Source of the DNA: Anthopleura xanthogrammica
Lineage: Eukaryota; Cnidaria; Anthozoa; Actiniaria; Actiniidae
NCBI GenBank assembly: GCA_964019055.1
Contig: OZ025212.1
Location: 12,429,391 to 12,493,390 of the forward strand
Length of the DNA: 64,000 nt
Direction: 5' to 3'
The translations under genes were made by a program, and so were the position numbers. Position 1 is the stretch's first letter. Each line of letters opens with the position of its first letter. The notes below the pieces were generated by a model. It saw only the letters and a list, made by a program, of their open reading frames with translations, did no database searches and was not told where the DNA came from. Of this stretch, positions 49,987 to 62,039 are shown piece after piece.

Positions 49987-51425
49987 TACTTCAGTTTTGA
50001 TTTGATTCTTCAACAATTGCCATGCCAAGGTAGAAAAACTCCCCAGAAAGGCCATCCCTTAGAATTCTAGTTGTGAAATGAGTGTGAAGTTTGGAGTCTT
50101 CGATTTATTAATGAAAACTCAGAGTGAATAATCAACTCAATATTCGAATAATGAAATCATTAATGAAGCCTAGGGTGGTACACTTGAGCCGTTTTGACTG
50201 TAAGGCACCATATAGGAGATTTCTGAACACCCCTCCCCTCCCCGCCCGGGAAAATTACATGAAAACAAGAAAAAATGAGTAATTTAAAAAGTTTGTGTAT
50301 ATAAAATATTATATTGCATGCAAGAGAGAAAAACACGACAAATACGTATTACATTCACGAACCAATCGACCGCGTAGGGCATAAAAGGAAAGGTTTTTGA
50401 TCTCATAATGGATGTATAAAAATTGTTGTTTTTGTGATTCCCAGTTTTAGTATTTCGTGTTGATTACGGATTGCGATTTCCGAGTTTTAAACGTACACTG
50501 ATTAATCATAAACACGAGCAAAAATGGCACTAGCTATTGTAGCACGACCAAATTAGAAGAGTTTCTTTAATAAATAAGCCCCGAATAGGTTAACACTTCG
50601 TAGAAACATAAAGGAAATAAATTTAGATATAGTTTCATTCAACATTTGAAGAATACGTAGCATTGACTGACAAAGTCATACAGCATAAACTAGCTCTGGG
50701 CACAAACATGATTCAGAATAACGTCCTCTAAAAATGTGTCAGTTTTGAACTTAAAAACATTGCAAAAATTACAAAATTTCATCGCTCTCCACCACAGCAA
50801 ATCAATAATGACTTAACTAACGTACCGGTTGACCAGAAAATAGTCTGATCTTGGGTCAAAGTCATTGAAATCCCTACGTTCTATAACAGGCATAACAGCA
50901 AGGATGACGCGAGGATTGAGGGATTCAATGTAATATTTGATATGTTCTGAACATTGTTTTTAATGCGCGCGTCGGCTCATGTCATTTGTTTGAGTTGTAT
51001 CCAAATCCACCATGTGTCTTCTCTTTCATAAACAATAGACTACTTCGACGATACGGCAAATAGGGGCAAATAAACAAATCTTTGTTACACTTATAGCGTC
51101 GACCCTAGACAACTTGACAAGAGATGTATTAAGAAGATGGACATGAAAGAAAGACAAATAAACGAAATTCTCTATTTTTGTTTTCTTTTGTCCCTTGGAC
51201 GCCCCATAATGCATTGCGATTCAAGATGTGAAAATAATGACTGATACTACGTAGAAAAATGCAATGCTTGTCACTTAACCAGCATGATAGGGCCAGAGAA
51301 ACCAAGAATTTGTTTTTTTCTTCATCAGATCCTACATATACCCCAGGCAACTCTTACACGGTTCTTTTTATGAATTCAAATTCAAGATGGCCGCCGCATC
51401 GTCGAAGTAGTCCATTATTTTTTTT

Positions 51426-51497
51426 AAGCTTATGTTGCCGTGACAACCGGGCAATTACTTAAAAGTAATTGGTCGGTTGTCACGGCGACATAAGCTT
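51426..51497. repeat. Near-perfect 35-bp-arm hairpin, 2-bp loop
   Basis: Left arm 'aagcttatgttgccgtgaca...' (51426-51460) pairs with the right arm ending '...cacggcgacataagctt' (51463-51497) with three mismatches. Probably a miniature foldback element. Confidence 0.85.
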
Positions 51498-51644
51498 TAC
51501 GAATGGAAAATGGATGTCTTACCGGTTTTAAATGAAGTATATTCAGTATATTCTCTTGGTCTCTCTTGATAGTAGAGTTCTCACAGGTCTTAAGGAAGAG
51601 CATTTGGTTATTAAAGATTAACGCCTGGATCAAACTAGCGATGC

Positions 51645-51775
51645 AAGCTGATAAGCATAACGACATACGCAAGCGCAGATAGTCTTTCATGTTGGAAACA
51701 ACAAATTTTAAAAACATCCAGTCATCCTATCTGCGCTTGCGTATTGCTTATGCTTGTGTCGCTATGCTTAACTTT
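51645..51775. mobile_element. Inverted-repeat element with 'atctgcgcttgcgta' ends
   Basis: 'gcataacgacatacgcaagc' with 'gcagatag' on the left pairs with 'ctatctgcgcttgcgtattg' and 'tgtcgctatgctta' on the right. A related 'ctatctgcgcttgctcatct' with 'tatgcttgtgttgcg' lies at 48448, in the zinc-finger gene intron. Confidence 0.65.
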
Positions 51776-52586
51776 TTTCATCACTTGAGCTAAAAAAAAA
51801 GCACTCTAGAACTTTCAAGACACTAAAAAGTGCTTTATTTAATTTTTTTTAGTGATAGAAGCATTAGTTTACAATGTACGTTGCAATATACAGATGTTTG
51901 TATTCATTTCAAAATTGTGTAAGCCACAATTATAAGATGACGTAGGCATGATGATGACCTCGTGACGTCATCACATAATACATTGAAACTACTTGCGCAT
52001 GCGTACTATTAAATTCTACGATAAGTGCATTTATTACATCCTAGCTGAAATTTTCTTAATTTTTCAGGGTATTTCAAGCTGTTGTAATTGTACACTAAAA
52101 CATCAAGAACAATGAATTTTATCGAAACAGCTAGGGTTAATATTGACGGTAGGAATATATTAAAAATTGCGACTTAAATTAAATGTTCTTTGAACAATTA
52201 AAGGAATTCCTTTTAAAAACGCTTTCATTAAAACAATCGCTAACAAGGCTTCGCGGAATAATTTTCAAAACTTCAATAAATTAGAATAGCTGCCAGGCCA
52301 CTGGAACAGATCGAGAGAGACTGGACTCCAAGACGCACCTGAATGGTAGCAGTCGATCTAACATGGTCAATCCGTGGCCATGACATAATACTGAATTGAA
52401 GAGAAGCCGCGAGCCCTACTTCGTCACTCATTCCTTTCAGCGCCTGAATATTTTTGAATTGGAAATTCAAAACAAAATCGTCCAATGCATTATGGGACTA
52501 AGCACGTATCACTACGCCTTCTCACACAATCTTACAACGAAAAGACGCCGCATTGTAATAAATAATTGAAATATTTCAGTTCCATA

Positions 52587-55500
52587 CTAAATGTCTTGAG
52601 TACTGATGATTTGGGTAGCAGACCTGACGTAATACACAAGTAATGACAACTGCTTCTTGACTTGGTTCCAGTCTTTTTCTGTCTTGGCATCGTAGATGCT
52701 GTCCACGACTCCCGGGAAACTGAGGCCTGAAGATTTGTCAACGGCATTGGACCCGTAGATCATGTGACTAAAATAAGAAAAAAATTATCATATGGCGTTA
52801 GTGCTAACACGCATGCGTGTTTGGGGCCAGGTTGGGAGTCCAAATCTCGTCCCAAAAGCCTGCATTCCTCGAGAAGCCAGTAAACAGCAATGAATTCGCA
52901 TCACTAACCGCGCTTCGTCAAATAAAAGACGCGAGACATTGGTCGAATCTGATCGAGGTCGATTGTGACTTATCAGTCTGTCCTTAAAACGTAGGTACGA
53001 GCAGAACAATCAAAATGTAGTGCCACTGATTGACATACATACCGACTGAATGGCTTTCCTGAAATTCCTTCCGGGTTGATGAAAGACTTCTCAAAGTGCA
53101 CCAAGCGATCGTTAGCCATTCGAACAGCAAACGCGCTGAAATAGAACAAATCAATCAATCAATTTTTGTTTACATTATTGTAATGAAATTAGGCCCAGAT
53201 CCCCTCTTCAATTGTTTACGACAGGAAGCCCAGAAGGTATAAAGAGAAAAAAACTACGGAAAGGAGAAAAAGTCAACAAGTTCGAGAAAGCCTCCCATTA
53301 CTTACTCTTTAAGCTCCACAGATGATAAGAAGCTATGGAACTCCTTGGCGGCTGCTGTAAGGTTCTTAACAGCGTTGTCCAATTGATCTTACATAAGACA
53401 GAAATGAAAATATCAGATAAAAGACGAATTACGGTATGTTGCTTAGATCGACGTTGCCTTTTTCTTGCCATTGAATATTCTGTACACATGGCCAGCGGTC
53501 TTCTTGGTTGGGCTAAGAAAACGTCGGCCATCTTGGAATTTCTTTGTAAACATTTTGAATGCCTACGGTTGGGTTTTAAAATGACTCAAAAATCGAAATA
53601 ATATAATAATAATAATAATAATAATACTTACCAAGCTTTATCTTTTGGCCACCCAGCTTTCCACCGTACACTTTCTTCAAATCCTTCACGTGACTTCCAA
53701 TTTTTTCGGCGTATCTCGAGCAGTTGAATGGAATGATGAGTGATTCGGTCATGAGCAGTCCAAGACGAACCCAGACCTGCGCTACTGTACGATGGTAATG
53801 AAACCCTCGGTCCACGAAATTGGTAGTATAATGGAAAGTATCGTGGATTGTGTGGTAAACTGGGTAGGTACTGATATTCATCTTTGCCTGAAATGTGTGA
53901 AAAATAACGAAGAAGATTGTCAAATACAAAGTCATTGTATGTAGACGACCCCTTGCACGTGAGCATCCAGCTGATCTTGGAAAAAATATTAGCCAATCAG
54001 AATCGAGAAAATTTGCAAAACTGAGGTGTCATCCTTTTAGCTCAGCGACTCAGGAAACGGTTATTTCTTTATTTTATTTTCCCACTCAATAATAAATATC
54101 ATAGTAAATGTATACGAAATATCAAAAACCTCTCCTGAAAATTTAGTTTTATCTCAGATATAAAGTTTTATAAGTCAATTTTCGTAGACTTCATGACAGC
54201 TCATTTTTTGTAGTGACGTCATTTCTAAGTCACTGTTTCAGATCAGCTGGATGACGTCAAAGCAGCTCAATTTGGAACCTCCTGAGAATTGGAAACCTAT
54301 TATTTTGTTCTCCGAATAAATTGCTCTGACTCAGATTAGAACAGAGGTTGTTTCAGGTTCAATGAAATTAAGTTTTTTTTTAGGGATATTGGTAATTTAA
54401 ATTGTTCATAATTTAAGAATCAGTTTTAGATTGGTTGCGGCAGATGGAGACGTACCTTGTTCCATGTGTAACTAATGTCAACTGAGGGAATTCCCAGACG
54501 TTCATAGAAATCTTTATAATCACTGCCAGGAGTGAGCTTGCTCGTTCTAAAACATATAGGAAGTTTAGTTTAGTTATCCGTTAAATGAACTCACCAACAT
54601 ATAACAAGGGATATACAGCTATTATAAAAAGATTTTATGGATTCCTAACCGGTCAAAAAAAAACAGACCACTTCGGCTCGTGTCATTCCTTTGAGTATCA
54701 TTTCCTTGTTTAACAGTTGCGCATGAGAAGAGACATGAATATGGATACAACTCAAGCAAAGAATTTCATTATCAAGAAAATGACACGTGGTCTGAAATTA
54801 AATGGGAAAACATTACGCCCAGGGTAAAGAGGTCTACAGATGCGAAACCCAATTAAAATGGTAAAATCAAGGACTCACTGTGGTATGGAAGGATTGTTCT
54901 TGTCCGGACGTTTAGCTTTCCAGTCATCGTACACAAAGTCCATGACAGAACCGTTTGGAGTAAATACCTGACATTGCAAATTAACATGAAATAAGAGAGA
55001 CGCATGGGAGAAGAAGCTAATAACATAAGCTAATAGCACCTTTGAGGCGCGTTTGATGTGCGCTTCTAATGCATCGTCTTCTTATTAGTTTATCCACCTC
55101 ATTGGCAAGCCTGGAGAGAGTTCCCGGATGCCCCTACACGTGCACCCCTGTCTCTGTCCCGCTCACCCCACTCCCTAACCCGCTCACCCCTGTCCCTGTC
55201 CCACTCACCCCACTCCCTAACCCGCTCTCCCCTCTCCCTGTCCCGCTAAAACCTCTCCCTGTCTCGCAGAATGTCCCCGGTCCCATTCTCAATTGTCACT
55301 TCCCAAATTTGTTCAGGAATCAACTGGAGGCGGTCACCTTACCTTTTTAGTTGCCTCGAACATTGCAAAGTCAATAAGAGGACTAGATGACGATCCGAAA
55401 GTATAGTTACCTGAAACAAATTACGAGAATATCAGATATAATAGCTTTTAACGAAAGTTATTTTTTGTGTGTAAATTAAGCAGCCAACAGTATGGTTTCG

Positions 55501-58500
55501 GTAATGGCAACGGTACAGAATGATCATTACGGTAATCTAATTAGAATGCAGAGGCGTGGCAACCTCATTTACTTATATTGTTGAAATGAAATCTTCTCCG
55601 CTAAGAGATGCTAACCTGTTACTGCAGTATCTATGTTTAAGTAGGCAACGGCGCGGTTTTTGATCAAATTTGTGAAATCCTGGAAAAAATAAAAAATTAT
55701 AGATGCATTATCAATATTTTATTCCCCCTCGTTTTGATTGGCTGTGCAAATAATTACCAAATAATGGCCTGCTCATGCAAATTACGGCGTAAACCCGTTT
55801 TGCTGCAAAAAATTGTCTGCTCGTGCGCATTAGTGTTGCATTTGTCAACATGGCTCGCTGTCCTGAAAATGTAAATTCCCTTGAGAATAAGATTCTTTGT
55901 TTAAGTTGTATCCATATTCATGTGTCTTCTCATGTGCCACCGCTAAACAAAGAAATGATACTCTAGGGAATGACACTTGGTCTGAATTGGGAACATTATT
56001 AATCCCAAGTGAATTTGATCAATTTCTTTGTCAGAGTTACATTATATGTTTTCTTTCTTATTTTCCTATCGCTTACGTACCTCGACCCATTCGGTTGATC
56101 CAATTGCCCCATGTTCTTCACCTCCCCAACTAATAAACACCATGGTTCGTCTTGGACGCCAGTCTATAGAATGTAAAAGAATGATATCAAATAGTTGATC
56201 TGCAATATTAAAATATGCACATGTGTACTTCAAGATGCAGTAATGACGAGCAACAAAATTGTGCAACTTGTCGCGCTACACTGTCGCGTTGCAAGTTGGA
56301 AATTGGATGTGGCTCGTATTACCACCCCACGCAACAACAAAATTGTTTTGCGCGAATTTGTTGCAGAAGTAGAAGGTATTTTCTCTCTAACTAAAAAAAC
56401 TGGTTCCGAAAATTGGTAATACGAGCAAGATACACTCTGCAATTTGCAACCCAACAATGTTGCGCGACAAGTTGCACGATTTTGTTGCTCGTATTTCTCA
56501 TTGGGCAGGTGCTGATTAGAGCTAGACGTACCTTTCTCTTTTCGCATTCTTCCAATTACCCTCACTGTCTCCATCAACACCACTGTACCACTTCCAGGAT
56601 CGGTGGCACCAAAAGCCCATGCGTCTCTATGGTTACCAAAAAGAACCATTCGGTCTGGAAAAAAGGCCAAACAATAGTTATAATACATCATTGTGTATTT
56701 TGTCTCTCACCCGGCATCGAGAATTTCCTTTAGTTGATGAAACTTCTGATTATCTTATTCGAATTTCAGCACACGTCCCAATCTAGTTCTACTCTACTCC
56801 ACTATACCATGCTCCACTCCATTCCACTATACCCCACTATATTCCATTGTAGCTTCCCTCCACTCCACTCTACTTCACTCCACTCTAGTTCTACTCTTTC
56901 CCACTATACTATGCTCCATTCCATTCCACTATACCCCACCATATTCCATTGTAGCTCCCCTCCCCTCCACTTTACTTCCCTCCACTTGCTATTATTGCTG
57001 CTTTTACCTGGCTCAACAGCTCCTTTCAGAACTCCCATCACGTTATACACTGGTTTTGTCACTAGTTCCATGTCGACGTACAAATTCACTTTCCTTTGGG
57101 GAGAAAGAATTAAAAATACATATGTTTTAGAATGCGAAGAGGAAAATACTTCACCCCATCTTATAGCCTCAAACATTTTTTTCTTCCCAATTAAGTCACC
57201 CTCGCCATACCCTGACTCAGATCAGCCCGGAGATTGTCTCAGGGTTCGACCTGGGATTTAGCCAGGTTGTTTCTAGCTGGGTGTCGATAAAATACGAAGG
57301 TATTTTACTAAGTCTTCTTAACTTACTCCTTAGTAGATGAAGTCATATTGATATTATAGGTGATCGGTAGTCCTCCTTGCCAGTCCTTGGGTGCCTTCGT
57401 CCCTGTTAGCAACCTGTTGAAAAATTCAAAAAATGTTATCCCAAAATTTTCTTACGAGCTTTGTTTTACTCTGTATGCATTAGCTAGATTAAGGTAGTAG
57501 CTGCTCCACAAAAGGTGTTGCTAAGCAACAAGTAGAGTTGATATGGACATGAGTGAAGGTATAGACGACTCCTTGCAGCACTGACGTAGGAATGCAACTC
57601 AATTTGGAAGGCAAAACAATAGGTTCCAATCCTCAGGAGATTAAAATTCTTTTGTTTTGCATTCCAAATTGAGCTGCTCTGACGTCACGTGCAAGGGGTC
57701 TTTGCTATGTAGGCAAAAGTTTTGCTCAGGAAGATAAAGATGTTGCTATGCAAAGTTAGTTGCTTGACAACTCAGTTGTGTTGCTAACAGTGTTGCTAAG
57801 GTGTGTGGGAGTAAAGCAAGCGTCTTTTGTTATAAGGTAACCGTGGATTCAAGACAGTTTATAATAAAGGGTCCTGAAACGGGGTCCCAATCCCATTTCC
57901 CAGCTCAAAACTTTCCAAATTCCCAGTCCCAGTCATGCAAATTCTCAGTTCGATTTAAAGAGTTAGAGCTAAAAATTTTGCAAAATCTTAATACCGATAA
58001 TGGCTAAATCCCAGTCCCAGTGCCTGAAATCCTATTTTCCCCGCCCAAAAAAAGGCGAATCCCAGCTCCCATTTTACCCCTTCAGGACCCTCTTAAAGAT
58101 AGTTCATTCGGTGAACTACAGATGAAGCTTAATTCTCAGAGCATTGATTTGAGTTTACTTACTTTAAGAAGTGCTTGGCATCCTCACTGGACACAGGGTA
58201 GAAGGGAATCTTTGGCAGCTGAGAGTCGTCCACAGGACCTCGATACATACCATCTAAACACAACATGTCATACAGAATTTAACCGGCTTATCCAAACTAT
58301 GAATTAGAACAATGAGGTGTCCCGAGCTCGTTTTCCAGAAGTTTTTGAAAGAAAAATTGCGGAAACCAACTTTCGCACAAATAAAGAAATCAAAACCCAA
58401 AAACCACAAAATTAAGTATTTGGAAATATTTTTCTCAGAACATTTTTTGGGTTCAACTAAAAATAATTAAAGGAATTATTGAAATACAAAATTCAATTTT

Positions 58501-59513
58501 TCTTGGTTTGTTTAATGGATCGAAAATCTCTGTTCAGTTCTCAAACCATAGCAACAAAAATTAACACACACAACGCTTTTTCCGTGATAAGTTAAAATAA
58601 AAACATTTTTCCTAAAATTTGACGAAAGATTACTTTTTGCGTGTTCCGAGTCCAAGGGGCAAAATATTAGAGTTTTGCACTGTTAAAGTTCAAATAAAAT
58701 CGAACGTTCCAAAGTATACATTTTTTACATTTCAGTCCACATGTCATTCGCTAGAGTATCATTTCTTTGTTTAACAGTTGCACATGAGAAGATATGTATG
58801 AACATGGATAGCACTCAAACAAAGAATCTTATTCTCAAGAGAATGATACGTGGTCTATACTGGAAAAACAGTACGCCCAACGCCTAAAAAGGTCGATTTA
58901 AAGGGGCACTTGGACGAAAATCGATGAAAATTGGAAATGACTTGAAACTTGGTTAAACCTATCTATATGGCTCTAATAGTATCCAAGCAACATATTTTCT
59001 TCACAGTTAAAAGTGGTGGGTAAAAATTGTTCATTTTTTTCAGCATCTAAATTGCGAGTAAATGACGTCATTTACTCAACCCTATTGTTCTTTTACCTTT
59101 TGAGCCAAAATTTCTCAACTGCAAGTGGCTCCCAGGCTAAGATTTTCGCAAATCTGGTTTTCCTGATCATAACTGAGTAATATTATCCTCGAATATTTGA
59201 ATTATTCGGACTTTCGAAAATGGGGGCGTTTTCATCCAAGTGCCCCTTTAACGACAGTAGCACGTGTGCTTGTGAAATCCACTCTAAATGATCAAGAACA
59301 TTAAACAAACAGATCGATGTACTCACCGATGGAGGGGTATCCTGGGGTCGCCAGGTCCCCATCCCCAACAAAAAGAGTGCCGCTCTGCACCCCTGATGAG
59401 GGCAGCCACCATGTTTTAGGGTAGGTCTTGTTGGGTGAAACTCCTGGGCTGTAGTCCTTGGGGTCCGTGTAGAGTATCAACCCTACCGCGCCTTCTTTGC
59501 GTGCAAGCTTCTC
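52587..59513 (-). CDS. Glutamate carboxypeptidase II-like M28 metallopeptidase (C-terminal 526 residues, 14 exons)
   Basis: Exons 59513-59327, 58253-58163, 57413-57327, 57093-57008, 56654-56532, 56163-56081, 55679-55616, 55410-55343, 54967-54879, 54546-54456, 53887-53632, 53387-53306, 53135-53043 and 52767-52587 join in one frame (1,581 nt). Order: protease-associated domain ([13 protein letters not shown]), M28 peptidase core, C-terminal helical dimerisation domain. All zinc ligands have counterparts: His (GNHRDAW), Asp (ATDPGSG), the Glu-Glu pair (WGGEEHG, catalytic base plus ligand), Asp (LNIDTAV) and His ([10 protein letters not shown]). The positions of the human arginine patch (GRAR) read SVDI here, so glutamate-directed specificity is doubtful; NAALADL1-type peptidase is a fair alternative. 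Human GCPII has 750 residues, so the anchor and about 220 N-terminal residues are missing; I could not find their exons between 59514 and 64000. Confidence 0.92.
53941..54335. mobile_element. MITE family A copy split by MITE family C
   Basis: 'gaccccttgcacgtga' at 53946-53962 and 'gacgtcaaagcagctcaatt' at 54253 are the two halves of a family A arm, continuous in the copies at 6495 and 57562. Between them sits the family C element at 53967-54250. The rest of family A follows in degenerate form. It lies in a carboxypeptidase intron. Confidence 0.8.
53967..54250. mobile_element. 284-bp MITE family C, second copy
   Basis: It begins CCAGCTGATC and ends GATCAGCTGG, and matches 11098-11383 along its length, both internal words and order. 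Inserted within a family A MITE. Confidence 0.85.
54655..54830. mobile_element. Dispersed repeat, family B
   Basis: Shares 'tttgagtatcatttccttgt', 'aacagttgcgcatgagaaga' and 'atatggatacaactcaagca' with the copies at 58725 and (inverted) 7640 and 55865. Located in a carboxypeptidase intron. Confidence 0.75.
55130..55265. repeat. C-rich minisatellite (CACCCCACTCCCTAACCCGCT-like)
   Basis: Units of about 21-42 bp with 'ctccctaacccgctc' and 'ccctgtcccgctc' alternate three to four times, in the intron between the exons at 54967 and 55343. Confidence 0.8.
55865..55995. mobile_element. Dispersed repeat, family B (inverted copy)
   Basis: Contains 'gagaataagattctttgttt', 'agttgtatccatattcatgt' and 'gacacttggtctgaattggg'. 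In the carboxypeptidase intron between 55679 and 56081. Confidence 0.75.
56246..56492. mobile_element. 247-bp MITE with 40-bp TIR (ACGAGCAACAAAATTG)
   Basis: Left 'acgagcaacaaaattgtgca' plus 'acttgtcgcgc' and right 'gcgcgacaagttgcacgatt' plus 'ttgttgctcgt' are inverted over about 40 bp. It sits in the intron between exons 56163 and 56532 of the carboxypeptidase gene; a related fragment is at 45290-45395. Confidence 0.82.
56775..56995. repeat. Tandem duplication, about 110 bp x 2, C/T-rich
   Basis: 'tctagttctactct', 'ccactatacca' and 'atattccattgtagctcccc' recur in the same order in two adjacent copies, themselves built of CCACT-type words. In a carboxypeptidase intron. Confidence 0.85.
57562..57702. 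mobile_element. MITE family A, intact copy (empty site for the nested MITE)
   Basis: From 'tagacgactccttgcagcac' to 'gacgtcacgtgcaaggggtc', with 'caatcctcaggagattaaaa' uninterrupted at the point where 44727-45143 is split. In a carboxypeptidase intron. Confidence 0.85.
58725..58890. mobile_element. Dispersed repeat, family B
   Basis: Shares 'agagtatcatttctttgttt', 'aacagttgcacatgagaaga' and 'gaatgatacgtggtct' with the copies at 54655 and 55865. In the intron between the exons at 58253 and 59327. Confidence 0.75.
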
Positions 59514-60813
59514 CTAAACAACAGAAAAGTTTATCAGTTTATTTTCGTAAAATCGTGAAAATTATAAATCTGTAATAAATTTTTTCAAACCCTGAAAAAA
59601 AAAACTGGTCTAACCAGTTCGGTCAAACCGAATTCAGGGCACGGCTAAGGCCCATTCCAAACGTCCATTTTCACATGAGCCGAACCTAATGACATCAAGG
59701 AAGACCGCCTTGTTATCCTTTGTTTACAATACGTTCGGCTCATCATGAGAAGATCGACATTTAAACTGAGCCTAATAGACCCTAATGATGTTTCAAACCT
59801 AAACTACCACAATCCTTTTCCAAATTCTTTTTCAAATGTTCAAACTTCTATGAGAATATCAAGACAATAGTGAAAATTAGAAAATTCTGGAAGTGTAGGT
59901 ATAAAACGTCTTCATGCTTGAGGCTTATTCTCAGATCAAAATTTAGCACTTACTCGCCGCGCAAAGCCATTTGGTAGCTGATTAGCATCAAAATGTAAGA
60001 TAAATTCGAAATTGTTATCATAACAGATGTTACTGATTACCATGTTAATAAATGGTATACAAATCGATCAGTTGATAAACAATTGAAAACAAAGAAATGG
60101 TGCACAACTTTGAGTATATCTTTTATTTTAAAGGCAACATTCACGAATGGTCTTTAATTTACATGCACAAATCGAAGATTCAAATTGAAGATTTCGAATA
60201 TTTACTTTTTCAAGAAGAACACTTCCGTCTATCCGCCTCTTGTGTGTTATGAATAATGAATAGGCCAAGAACATAATTGGATATCAACAACCCAATCAGA
60301 TTGAAGCAGATTCCAAGTTAAGTTACAAGTGGCAATTATACTCAAAAACAAGTGATTGTACATCAGCCCTTCGTATCTCACTGATTGTGATGATTCTGAA
60401 ATAATATTCAATTAGGTCTTGTGGAAGTATTTTTTTTTTTATCGCATATTGGGAAAAATAGATTCTATATATTTGACGAGAGAAGCTTTTTATCTGACTT
60501 TCTTTACAGAAGAATTAATTCAGCTAGAAATTCTGATTTAAGTACAAAAGAAGGTGAGAAATTCGGAATACTAAAAATCGTATGCGCACTGAAAACGATT
60601 CATAAACGAGTTAAACTGTGAACTGGCGTATAGAGACAATTTTATCCGATCCGACAAAAATAACAGTAGAATAAAATAACGTAAGGTATGATCAAATAAA
60701 ATGAAATAAATATTTCAAAATACGCATGAAATAAATAACCAATCCCACAAAAAAATCCGAAAATATTTTAGAAAAAATATAGAAGTATATTGTATGAAAA
60801 TCTGCAGATTTTA
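59514..60813. other. Upstream intron or flank of the carboxypeptidase gene
   Basis: The exon at 59513 has a good acceptor, so this should be intron. I looked for the next upstream exon of the family (a GKIVIARYGK-type segment) on the minus strand and did not find it. Nothing else is recognised. Confidence 0.5.
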
Positions 60814-61108
60814 TCGAACCCCGGAACAACCTCGGGGCTGATCAAAGTCAGGGCACGGCTAACTCACAGATCGAACACTGAACAACCTCTGGGTTGATGA
60901 AAGTCAGGGCATGGCTAACTCACAGATCGAACCCTGGACAACCTCTGGGTTGATGAAAGTCAGGTCATAGCTAACTCACAGTTCGAACGCTGAAACAACA
61001 TCTGGGCAGATGAATTTCAGGGCACGGCTAACCCACAGATCAAACCCTGAAACAACCTCTGGGCAGATCAACGGTGAGGTCATGGCTAACTTGACTCAGA
61101 GATCGAAT
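60814..61108 (-). repeat. About five copies of the 56-57-bp satellite, inverted orientation
   Basis: Units containing 'gtcagggcacggctaactca', 'cagatcgaac' and 'acaacctctgggttgatg' are the reverse complement of the array at 62040-63862. They are more diverged from each other than the units of the large array. Confidence 0.9.
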
Positions 61109-62039
61109 TCGAATTTAGAATTGCATAATTTCCACATTGTTCGCTAGGTTTTGGGCTTGCTTGGAACAGTTTATGAAAAAGAGACAGTGGCTTGTGAACT
61201 AACACAAGACAAAGTTTGAGAATAATGACGAGAAAAGATAGATTTCACCTTATGCAAATGGTTGAATTGACTCTAGATAATTATAATTTTTTAATCTAAA
61301 ATCTCTAGAAATTTCGACCACTTAAGCATGAACGTTTGTATTTCAAAATTACAATATTCATGTTCGATTGAAACAAAATATGAATGAACACGAATAGACT
61401 GAAATAAAATGAATAAATAAACAAATTTCGACGTGTTTTTCATGCCTTCTTTTTACAGTTTTTCTCTAATTTTTTTGACGTTTTTCCTCTATTCCTTTCG
61501 CATCTTTTTTCTTTCTTTCTATCTTACTTTATTTTTCGGGAAACATCTTCAGCATAAATGGATCGTACCTTCAATTTATCATAGAATCTTTTGATAATCG
61601 ATGACTCAGTTATATTCCGCTTATTTTGCATATAAATTCGTTTTCTTGTTTTGTTTTGTGTGTTTTTCTATTCATTATTCATCCATTCTTTCATTTTTAA
61701 TTCCTCGCTAAGCTCCCTACATGTTATGTCACAAATCAATACCGTAATTGTTATCATTTTTCATTTCAAACCACGAGCTAGACAAAATAATGGACTACGT
61801 GTAGCCTTTACCGCAAAATTAATAAGAATTGTTAATAATGGAAAAGTTTTAACTTACTGACCTCTCTCCATGCGAAAAACCAACATTTTTTGCGTTGTAG
61901 ATTTTGTTTGAGGTGCAAAAATTACGACTTATTATTTGCATACTTGGGAATTAAGGGTGATGTTAGTGCACTCGCCTGTTTCTCTGTGGCCTCACTGTTG
62001 GTTCTCTCCCTTGATGCGAGGGTTTTCCCCTTGTTTTTC
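61109..62039. other. Spacer between two opposite satellite arrays
   Basis: About 930 bp of AT-rich DNA. Its right end (61960-62040) has a SINE-like body ('ttgatgcgagggttttcccc') that runs straight into the satellite. No ORF is supported. Confidence 0.55.

Larger units (their letters stand above)
49864..52586. other. Intergenic interval between two minus-strand genes
   Basis: Contains three hairpins (49871, 51426 and 51645) and part of a family B repeat near 50985. No coding sequence is supported. Confidence 0.6.

Noticed and set aside
61550..61620. Possible upstream exon of the carboxypeptidase gene with donor AAG|GTACGA
   Set aside because: The encoded peptide (ITESSIIKRFYDKLK) does not match the family, and no acceptor is convincing.
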